Origin: a virus
Virus record (IMG/VR): IMGVR_UViG_3300022074_000070
Location: 1-51,028 of that record
Strand: one strand, 5' to 3'
DNA: 51,028 bases
The translations under genes were made by a program, and so were the position numbers. Numbering within the stretch: position 1 is the first letter of the stretch; each line of letters begins with the position of its first letter. Of this stretch, positions 7,877 through 15,700 are shown in pieces. A model generated the notes under the pieces. It was not told the DNA's origin and did not search any database. It worked only from the letters and a program-made list of their open reading frames with translations.

Positions 7877-8878
7877 TTAACAGTTCCAAGCACGAAGTGA
7901 CTTGTTGATCCGACTGTCAGGATCTCTGGCAGTCTTCGCACTTGTCAACTTCTTCTTCATACCTTTCATTCTAGCACAGAAACTTGCTCTTCGCTTGTTT
8001 CCTTTCTTCTTACTTGGTGCTTTTAAGTCAGAACCAGGATTATCTCTCTCATAAGACTTTCTCCCTTTCTCATTTAAACCACCTTCTTTATTTTTTCCTG
8101 CTTTCTTTGTCCATGCTGCACCCTCACTTACCTGATCTTGTGGGAAGTTAGGAACATCAGTTGCACCTTGTACTGCTTTTTCTTTTTTCTTCTTTTTCTT
8201 TTCGTCTGCTGCTTTGGTAAGAACTACAGTATCTTCTTTCTTAACTTTAGTTTCGTTTTCTTTTTTCTTCTTTGCTTTGTCTTTAAATTCTTCTTTAGAA
8301 TCTCCTGCATAGAAATATGTTTCTTTATGAGTCTTACCTTTCATGAGCATACCATCTGGCATTACATGATGACCCTCTGGTATAGGTTTGCACTTCTGTT
8401 CATCATTACAGAAGTATTGTCCTTTACCACATTTCTTTTCTTCAACCTGACAATCTGGATCAATCTGTTTACCATAAGTGATACATGGATCTTTACCACA
8501 ACCACAGTTTTTTGACTTATCGTATTCTTCTTTCTTATTTTTATGTTTCCATGCTGTAGCGTATGCTATACCTTCTTCACCCTTTGTCAAGTTACCATCC
8601 TTAGAATATGATTTCTTTATATGCTTTATCATCCTATCATACTTTGCACCTTTAGGTGCTTCTTCCATAGTAAGAACTACAGGTCCGTCAGTTGCATCGG
8701 ACTCATGAAATGATATTACTCTACAACCAGGATACATTTTATCACACAGTTTCTGTGCTTGAGGTCTTTGCATTTTAGAAAGACTTGCTCGGTATGCTGT
8801 GAAAGTAAACTGTCTACCTCTCCATATAAGAGAGATAACATAATATCTTCCATACATTGTAGGTATTCTTGTTGCCAT
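7877..8878 (-). CDS. Cys-rich, Lys-rich protein with conserved C-terminal domain (DUF6321-like)
   Basis: This 333-aa protein has four visible parts. (1) Residues 1-80 are a globular domain starting MATRIPTMYGRYYVISLIWR. (2) A block near 95-115 contains GEEGIAYATAWKHKNK, a motif I associate with other cyanophage virion-region proteins. (3) A Cys cluster at about 123-165 has NCGCGKDPC, then DPDCQ, KKCGKGQYFC and QKCKPIP, possibly metal-binding. (4) Lysine-rich low complexity at about 200-245 is followed by the C-terminal block with GGLNEKGRKSYE, NKRRASFCARMKGMKKKL and SRINKSLRAWNC. I recall that last part as DUF6321 of marine phages; the name is from memory. Its ATG overlaps the stop of the preceding gene (TAATG). 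Function is unknown; a basic tail suggests nucleic-acid contact. Confidence 0.85.
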   Translation of the reverse strand: MATRIPTMYGRYYVISLIWRGRQFTFTAYRASLSKMQRPQAQKLCDKMYPGCRVISFHESDATDGPVVLTMEEAPKGAKYDRMIKHIKKSYSKDGNLTKGEEGIAYATAWKHKNKKEEYDKSKNCGCGKDPCITYGKQIDPDCQVEEKKCGKGQYFCNDEQKCKPIPEGHHVMPDGMLMKGKTHKETYFYAGDSKEEFKDKAKKKKENETKVKKEDTVVLTKAADEKKKKKKEKAVQGATDVPNFPQDQVSEGAAWTKKAGKNKEGGLNEKGRKSYERDNPGSDLKAPSKKKGNKRRASFCARMKGMKKKLTSAKTARDPDSRINKSLRAWNC

Positions 8879-9135
8879 TAACCTGTTACTGCATTGTTGT
8901 CTTTATCGTGACGCTGATATGCTGCAGGAGTTCTAGTAGTGTTATTAGCATTCCTTGCCTGATATGTGCCAGGTGTTCTAGTGCTTCTATCTGCGTTACG
9001 AGCTTGGAAGTCAGCATTAAAATTTTTATATGTGACTGTACTCCAACCCTCATTTCCTGAGAATTGATTAACCGTAGTGCTGCCTGGTTGAGGACTGACT
9101 TGGTTATTGTCTTTGTCGTGTCTTACGTATGCCAT
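8878..9135 (-). CDS. Short repeat protein with RHDKDNN at both ends (85 aa)
   Basis: An 85-aa protein opening MAYVRHDKDNNQVSPQPG and closing YQRHDKDNNAVTG. Between them are tandem units FQARNADRSTRTPGTY and YQARNANNTTRTPAAY. The longer frame (to 9204) reads into gp16, so I take ATG 9135, which has AAGGAT about 10 nt upstream. No family is recognised beyond a resemblance to small cyanophage proteins in this location. It could be a small structural or decoration protein, but that is a guess. Its TAA overlaps the next gene's ATG. Confidence 0.75.
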   Translation of the reverse strand: MAYVRHDKDNNQVSPQPGSTTVNQFSGNEGWSTVTYKNFNADFQARNADRSTRTPGTYQARNANNTTRTPAAYQRHDKDNNAVTG

Positions 9136-9139
9136 AAAC

Positions 9140-9562
9140 TTATTTATCCTTTTTCTTGCTTGCCTGTTTGAGCATCTTTTGTAGATCAGCAGTGCTGCCA
9201 ACAAATAAAGAATTGTTAGTTACTTGTGTTTTAACACTCTCTTCTTTGACATTCTTTTTGTCTTTCTGTAACGCCATAAGTTTGTCAGCGACATCACCTA
9301 CATGTTTAATTAGTTGTCCTGCAACTTCATATGCACGTGGATGATCAGATGACATTGCAAGGTCAAGTGCACCATTAACTGCCTCTTGTCCTTTATCAAT
9401 CAAAGAATATAAGTTACCTCTAGCATACTCATAGTCTTTTATTATATCATCACCCTCTACTGGTTTCTTTAGATGTAATTTATTTGTTTTTGGGATAATT
9501 TCTGTAGTATCCTCTACAGCATCAAATGCTTGATCTAAACCTGACATATCTTCTTTACTCAT
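9140..9562 (-). CDS. gp16: Terminase small subunit gp16
   Basis: DNA-recognition and regulatory subunit of the packaging motor. From the ATG at 9562 it is 140 aa (T4 gp16 164 aa). The central helical hairpin DYEYARGNLYSLIDKGQEAV ... SSDHPRAYEVAGQLIKH ... KLMALQKDKK parallels T4 gp16 (DYGVVRRNM, ADSPRHMEV, EILKLHKDMK). The C-terminal NNSLFVGSTADLQKML parallels T4 IQNATVFMGSPTELM. The longer frame to 9628 overlaps gp15 needlessly. The chosen start overlaps the gp15 stop by 8 bp. No clear Shine-Dalgarno is visible, consistent with coupling to gp15. Confidence 0.88.
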   Translation of the reverse strand: MSKEDMSGLDQAFDAVEDTTEIIPKTNKLHLKKPVEGDDIIKDYEYARGNLYSLIDKGQEAVNGALDLAMSSDHPRAYEVAGQLIKHVGDVADKLMALQKDKKNVKEESVKTQVTNNSLFVGSTADLQKMLKQASKKKDK

Positions 9563-10559
9563 AATAAGATACCGATTCACTAAATCCAAAGTCATCACCA
9601 CCTGTGAGTAGTGCATCATCTTGAACATCTATAAGATCAACTGGTGTTCCTGCAGTTGCAGCAGATGCTTTAGTTCCGTTCTGTGCTCTACGAACTGATA
9701 GTTTGTTTGGAGATGTTTTACTCTTAACATACATCACTTCATTACCAATTTCAATATATGATTGAGTTGGTATATTGACATAATCTAAAACTTCGATAGT
9801 AAGATTTCTTGCAGTAATTGCTCCTGACAATTCTGTAGTTCCATCTTGGTTTTGATCAGAAAGTGCCTTTGGTGCAACTTGATAAGCAACTTGTCTTGTA
9901 GTAGCAACGTCTTTCATGTCGGTATACATATCGACCTTTGCCTTCTTGATTGGTGCTGCAGTTCCTACAGGTCCGAAGATATATGCTTTGACTGTAAATT
10001 GCATTGTAATCAAAGTAATCTTTTTCTCGTCAAAAGATCCTTCATAGTCATCACTATAGTTGATGCTATTTAATATAATAGGGACATCCCTAAAGTCTGC
10101 CATGTCATCAACTAACTTAATAGTCATTTGATAAGAGGGTTGGAAAATAGGAACTATCTGTTCTGTTATTTCTAATGCTTCGTCGTTTGTTTTAGATATT
10201 ATATTTAATTCAAAATCAATATTATAAGGAACAGGTGTGAATTGTTTCTTAACTGCATTTGCTGTATTTGCTTTTAATGTAAGTGTTGTGGGTGCAAGTT
10301 TTCTAACACTATCATATGATATCCCTGTCATTTCAAATGACAAACGGGGAACTGTGATAGCAACCTTCTGATTAAGATCTGCTTGTTGTTCTAGTCTTGC
10401 TAAGAATTTTTGTCTAGGACCATATGCCAAAGGCACCTTCATCCTACTATATACTGACCCGTCTTTATTTTCCTTTCTACATTCTATATTGTTAAAAAGT
10501 GTACCAAATCCAATGACACACTTTCTAAGAATTTTGTTATACGTGTATGATCCTAACAT
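9555..10559 (-). CDS. gp15: Tail terminator / sheath stabilisation protein gp15
   Basis: Forms the hexameric ring that caps the tail tube and sheath and joins the tail to the neck. It is 334 aa (T4 gp15 272 aa). The N-terminus SYTYNKILRKCVIGFGTLFN corresponds to the T4 gp15 opening, followed by RMKVPLAYGPRQKFLARL and the EITEQIVPIFQPSYQMTIKL block, the family's best signature. The extra length is mostly a C-terminal insert (about residues 250-310) with the motif IEIGNEVMYV ... VRRAQNGTKA, a module also seen in two other virion proteins here. Start ATG 10559 lies 6 bp after gp14. Confidence 0.92.
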   Translation of the reverse strand: MLGSYTYNKILRKCVIGFGTLFNNIECRKENKDGSVYSRMKVPLAYGPRQKFLARLEQQADLNQKVAITVPRLSFEMTGISYDSVRKLAPTTLTLKANTANAVKKQFTPVPYNIDFELNIISKTNDEALEITEQIVPIFQPSYQMTIKLVDDMADFRDVPIILNSINYSDDYEGSFDEKKITLITMQFTVKAYIFGPVGTAAPIKKAKVDMYTDMKDVATTRQVAYQVAPKALSDQNQDGTTELSGAITARNLTIEVLDYVNIPTQSYIEIGNEVMYVKSKTSPNKLSVRRAQNGTKASAATAGTPVDLIDVQDDALLTGGDDFGFSESVSYYE

Positions 10560-10565
10560 AATTTT

Positions 10566-11894
10566 TTAAACCATTCCAAATGGGTTGCCTTCGCTGAAGT
10601 CAATAATGTCGTCACCTAAACTTTCAAAGGTTACGCTCTCTGAATATTTAGGGTCAGCAGTTGCTTGCTCATCTCTATTGTCCAGAACTATCTGTGCTCC
10701 AGACTCCGATCCCACAATCAATTCACCGATAGCAAATGATCCAGTAGGTGTTTTGAGTTTTACAAATCCTTCTCCCGCATCCCATTCAACTAGGTTTGCA
10801 GTAGTTCCTGTTACACTTCCAGTAACTATTTCTGGAACCGTAAATGCACCTGTAATTCCTGCAGGAGCAGCAGTAAATGCAGCAGTTGCAGATGTATATC
10901 CGCTACCCGCGTTAGTAATATCTATAAGTCTTACACTCTTATAACCTGATCCACCACTTAAAATATTGATCGCAGTTAATACTCCATTAGTAAAAGTAGG
11001 AACTAATGTTGCTGCTATACCACCACTATCAGGTGCCGATACATTTAAAATTGCTCTATCTTCATCATACCCTTCTCCACCATTTATTATATTGACTGTT
11101 CTAATCTGTCCATCCTTTACCACTGATCTGATAACAGCAGATGATATCGGAGATCCGCTACTAACAGTTATATTAACCATGAATGCTTCTGCAGTTGCAC
11201 CTGTACCATCACCACTGATTGTAATTAAAGGTGTTTCATTATACTTGCTACCATTATCACTAATGTAAATATTAGTAATTGCACCACTATCTATTACAGG
11301 ATTTCCAGTTGCTGTAGTTCCGTTTGTAGTGAGGTAATAATGCTTAACAGTATAACCATAATCGACAAGTTCCTCATCATTATCAAATACATCTCCTTTC
11401 TCGTCGCTGTACTCGAATAGTTCAGCTTTCAGTTTATAAACATAACCTTTACCTAACTGATAGAAAGGTTCTTCATGTTCTACAAATTTTATCTCAAAGT
11501 AATTACTTGTTAATGGAAGATATATAAGATCTCCTTCTTGAGGTCTTTCTGGAGCTTTGAAATCTTTATTCAGTAGAAGAAATTGTGATATAAGATCCGA
11601 AAATCTTTGCTGAGATATAACCATCGTTATCTCATCAGTCTGTGCTACACCAAACTTTGTAAGCAAGTCTCCCCCACCTTGGAAACCATCAAAATTTTCC
11701 ATGTATGCTTCTATTAAATATGCATCATTAAACTCACCAATTACTTCCTCATTAAACACACCGTCCGTCTGCATTATCTCTCTAGGACAGTATAGAATAT
11801 CCATCCCAAACATTTTGAGATGCTCTTCTACTAAGTTTTGCATTAGAAACTGTTCGTTTCTAGTGCCATGTGTGAAGTAAGTGGTTCTTGCCAT
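10566..11894 (-). CDS. gp14: Neck protein gp14 with a glycine-rich module insert
   Basis: Neck subunit connecting head and tail. The first about 190 residues match T4 gp14: FGMDILYCPREI, DGVFNEEVIGEFNDAYLIEA and ENFDGFQGGGDLLTKFG correspond to T4's VYYIPRKM, DRVFNED and FDGFQGGGDFLSKFG. T4 gp14 is 256 aa. Here the protein is 442 aa because about residues 205-350 hold repeated beta-type units (SDNGSKYNETPLITISG, INGGEGYDE, LSGGSGYKS, NAGSGYTSA) of the kind seen in the tail fibres. The C-terminal DFSEGNPFGM again resembles T4-like gp14 ends. The ATG overlaps the gp13 stop (TAATG). Confidence 0.92.
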   Translation of the reverse strand: MARTTYFTHGTRNEQFLMQNLVEEHLKMFGMDILYCPREIMQTDGVFNEEVIGEFNDAYLIEAYMENFDGFQGGGDLLTKFGVAQTDEITMVISQQRFSDLISQFLLLNKDFKAPERPQEGDLIYLPLTSNYFEIKFVEHEEPFYQLGKGYVYKLKAELFEYSDEKGDVFDNDEELVDYGYTVKHYYLTTNGTTATGNPVIDSGAITNIYISDNGSKYNETPLITISGDGTGATAEAFMVNITVSSGSPISSAVIRSVVKDGQIRTVNIINGGEGYDEDRAILNVSAPDSGGIAATLVPTFTNGVLTAINILSGGSGYKSVRLIDITNAGSGYTSATAAFTAAPAGITGAFTVPEIVTGSVTGTTANLVEWDAGEGFVKLKTPTGSFAIGELIVGSESGAQIVLDNRDEQATADPKYSESVTFESLGDDIIDFSEGNPFGMV

Positions 11895-12709
11895 TATCCA
11901 ATCATGTCTAGTGGTGGTGTCTCATACTTAGATATCATTTCTTCTTCTAGTTTCTCTACCTTTGCTTTACCTTCGTTGTATATAAACTCACCGTTCATTG
12001 TAATTCCACCTGGCAACTGTGCTCCTTGGAACTTGATTAAGTTAGCACCCCACTGTCTTTGTATCAATGCAGAAACATATCTCTTCAACCAGACATCATT
12101 ATATACATCAGCAAACTGAGCAGGATCTACCGCACGATAACATTCTAAAACTAGGTATTGATCTGCAGGAACATCAGTTTTAAAATCTAAATCAAGATAC
12201 AACCTGTCACCACGCATCTGATATCTAATCTGTTTCTGTCCTTCTAACAGATAGTAGATATCTTCTAATCTTCTATTGACCATTTCATATGTAAGAATCT
12301 CTGTCTGTGTAAGATCCCAAAGGTCATTCAATCTCCACTGATACCTAACATCAAATAAGTTTGTGACATTTTTAGATGTAAAATCAAAACATTTAATAAC
12401 AGATGTCACGTATGGTGGCATCTTAAGATAGTTGTTCTGTTCAGAAAATGTAATAGTTTGATTATTGGAGGTACCAGAAGTAACAGTAGTATCAGTATCT
12501 GTTGTCATAGCATCCACCATCAACTGACTATACTTAACTTTTAGATGAGTTCTAATGTAACCATCCATGTGCCTTTCATTGTAAAACTGGACAGCATCGT
12601 CCACTAGATCATCTATCTGATCATCCTCTATGTTTATTTCTAGGACTGGTGCACCATTTTGACGTAATGCATAATCTATAAGTCCCTGTCTGGTAGCTGG
12701 TTTTGCCAT
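11894..12709 (-). CDS. gp13: Neck protein gp13
   Basis: Head-completion and neck protein, partner of gp14. It is 271 aa (T4 309 aa). N-terminal LIDYALRQNGAPVLEINI ... EDDQIDDLVDDAVQFYNERH aligns with T4 gp13 ([34 protein letters not shown]). The central ILTYEMVNRRLEDIYYL and YLDLDFKTDVPADQYLVLE are typical of the family. The start lies directly after the stop of the giant subtilase gene (1-bp gap) and has no clear ribosome binding site, so coupled translation is likely. Confidence 0.93.
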   Translation of the reverse strand: MAKPATRQGLIDYALRQNGAPVLEINIEDDQIDDLVDDAVQFYNERHMDGYIRTHLKVKYSQLMVDAMTTDTDTTVTSGTSNNQTITFSEQNNYLKMPPYVTSVIKCFDFTSKNVTNLFDVRYQWRLNDLWDLTQTEILTYEMVNRRLEDIYYLLEGQKQIRYQMRGDRLYLDLDFKTDVPADQYLVLECYRAVDPAQFADVYNDVWLKRYVSALIQRQWGANLIKFQGAQLPGGITMNGEFIYNEGKAKVEKLEEEMISKYETPPLDMIG

Positions 12710-12710
12710 G

Positions 12711-15700
12711 TTAGGTAGGGTTGATGTTGAATCTAATTCTTACATAATATGTAGTATTTGCATTAAGGTTAACAGCACCTGGTAATGTGTAAGAATTTAA
12801 GTTTGTTGAGTTACCAAGAGATTGGTGAACAATACTTGCAAATGTATTTGCAGGAGAGAACTGCCAATCACTAGAGGTATGCTGATATCCTGTTTTCATT
12901 GCAATAGAATTTACATTTATTGTTGGGTTGAATGCAGGAGTGATAACCTGTATTTCTGGTTGATCAACTAAAGGTGTTGTAAAGTTGACTGCAGCAGTGT
13001 ATGCACTCTCTAGACCAGGCGTTGCATTGTCTCTAAATTTAACTTGAACTGAATAAGAAGTATCAAAATCTAAAGTTGAAACTGGAACTGTTAGTGATGT
13101 TAAGTTACCTTCATCTCCGTTTGCAAATGACTGAACTGTATCATATACAGTCACATTATCTGCAACTCTTCTTATTCTCCAAAAACTAGAGAAGTGTGTA
13201 GATCCTGCATACTCAGGAACAAACGCACTTGTAGTAATAACTGGTTGTCTAGAATAGGTTTTATTTGTATCTGGGTCAATAGTTGGTGTGACGCTTGTAG
13301 GTCCTGATACAAACTCAGACTCATTAACAGTCAGCGTTGCAGCAGTGGATGTTACTGTGGTTGCGTTAGTGTTTGTTAATACACAACGGAACTGTTCAGA
13401 TGGAGTTGTTGGATAAACTGTAGTAGGAGTTGTATACGATGCTGAGTTTGCACCATTTATATTACTCCAGTTTGCTCCAGAGTTTAATGATTTCTGCCAC
13501 TGATAAGATACAACACCACTTGTAATCGAAGCAACAATAGTAAACGTCGCAGTGTTACCTTCAGTGACTGCAGTTGAGTTTGGTTGTGTACCAATTGTTA
13601 TAACACGTAAAACTGTTAGTTCTCCATGTGTAGAAGTAATATCTGCTGCAGCACCTACAAGAGATGCGACTGCTCTGTAACGATCTAGATTGTCATTAGC
13701 AAATACTAGAGTAGGTGTTGTATATGTTGCATTTGTTGCACCACCCACAGGACTATAGTTTGAACCACCGTCATCAGATCTCTCCCATTGGTAAGTTACA
13801 GTTCCACTGCTAGAAGTTGTTGCTAGTGTAAATTGTGCAGTCGCACCTTCATTAGCAGTTGCGTTTACTGGTTGTGATGTGATAGAAAATGTTCTTTGAA
13901 CTGTTAAAACAACCGCATTGGTTGTTGCGGGACTAGCAGCACCGACTGCACTGATAACGCAACGATACTGATCATCATGGTCATCTGCATAGTATGCAAG
14001 TCCAGTTGTATATGATGCTGAGGTTGCTCCACTAAGTGTGTTCCAAACAGCTCCACCATTATCTGATTTCTCCCACTGATATGTCACACTAGGTGTATGT
14101 GATGAGAAACCTCCTGCTTCACCGCCACCACCACCACTAGGAGTGTCAAACTGATCTGTTTCAAATGAAGATGACGCAGCGTTACCACCTACAGGTGCCA
14201 TTGTAACTCCACCCAATGTGGTAAATGTTGCAGTCTGTCCTTCATCAACTGTTGCAGGGGATGGTTGAGATGATACAACAACTGTTACAGTTTCTACTTG
14301 TAATGTAGCAGCATTAGATGGTATAGATGTAGCACCCGCACATGAAAGAACACAACGATATTGATATTCATCATACGCTGTAGTTAATGCAGGTGTAGTA
14401 TATGTTGAAGTTGTTCCACCAGTTCCTTCAGATACATTAGACCATGATGCTCCATCTGTAATAGATACTTGCCACTGGAATGTAATATCTTCTGAATCAT
14501 TATCTGATGTATTGGCAGCAACACCAAAAGATACTGTCCCTCCAACTGAACCAGTTATATTGACTGGTTGTGATGTAATATTAATTGTTCTTTGAACAAA
14601 CAATCTAGCAACAGATGAGATAACCTCACTTGCACCTGTTGCGTTTAGTTTACATCGGTAGTAATCACCGTAACTGTCATCATATGTCGTAGAACCAGTA
14701 GCATAAGTTGTAGTGTTAGCACCACTAATATCTTGATAATTTATACCATCACCGTTCTCAGATTTTTGCCATTGATATGTAACAGTAGCACTATCCAAAG
14801 TAGAACCCACTGCTGTAAATGATCCTGCAGCAGGAGAAATAGGTGTGGAGTTGACTGGTTGTGTATCTACAGTAATAGTTCTGGATACTGTTAGTGTAAC
14901 TGGGTTTGTGTAAGATGGTGCAACTGTAGTGCTAGTTTCTAACTGACAACGATATTGAAAATTATTCTTGGCATAATCATCATCTACAGTGAGTGTATTA
15001 GTAAATGCTCCACTATATCCACTACCATTAGATCCAATATACCAACCTACTCCACCATTAACTGAGATCTCCCATTGGAACATAATTGTTGATCCGTCAT
15101 CACTGATACCCGCTACAGGTCCAAAGTTAACTGTTCCACCAGATCCTGCTACGATACTTTGATTAGTTGGTTGCTGCGTAATTGTTACTAGAACTCCAGT
15201 TCCAGTTGTGGTGAATGCATATGATCTTGCATTGCTAGTTACGTTTTCTGTAACTGTAAAATTGTATGTTGTATCAAGATAATCAGAAGTAACAGTTCCT
15301 GATAAATTACCTGTTGCAGTGTTAAAGATCAAACCAGTAGCACCAATAGAGTCACCACTCAATGTATATGCTTCAAAGGTTGGTTCAGATGCAAATGTCT
15401 GTCCTGTCAAACCTAAATCTAAATTAACACTATCGCCATTATTATATGTTGCAAGAGTTCCCGCTGCTGTTGTCCAAGTTACACTTGTGTCAATGTAAGG
15501 ATAGAACATTCCACGTGATGTGGTTAACTCTGCACCAGTTCCATTGTAATTAAAGTCAACACCAGAATCTACAGGGTAATAAACTACAGGAGAACTTTGT
15601 GCAGCTGCTTCTTGTGTATCAGTAGATGATGTTAATGATGTTGATGTAGATACTACACCATCATAACTTTCATGTGTTTTTTCTTCTGTCTTAATCAGTG

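Noticed and set aside
7861-7941. N-terminal extension of the 51-aa gene to 78 aa
   Set aside because: It would overlap the 333-aa gene's conserved C-terminal codons, while ATG 7860 has its own good Shine-Dalgarno.
8138-8515. Phe-rich 125-codon plus-strand frame that looks like membrane protein
   Set aside because: Mirror image of the Lys/Glu-rich tract of the 333-aa gene (AAG/AAA read backwards gives CTT/TTT); an artefact of composition.
9141-9148. GATAAATA late-like box just before the 85-aa gene
   Set aside because: It is made by the last codons and stop of gp16, and only 5 nt separate it from the ATG, leaving no room for a transcript start and ribosome binding site.
9136-9204. Upstream extension of the RHDKDNN protein to 108 aa
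   Set aside because: The extra 23 residues read through the gp16 C-terminus in another frame, with no binding site; the inner ATG is well placed.
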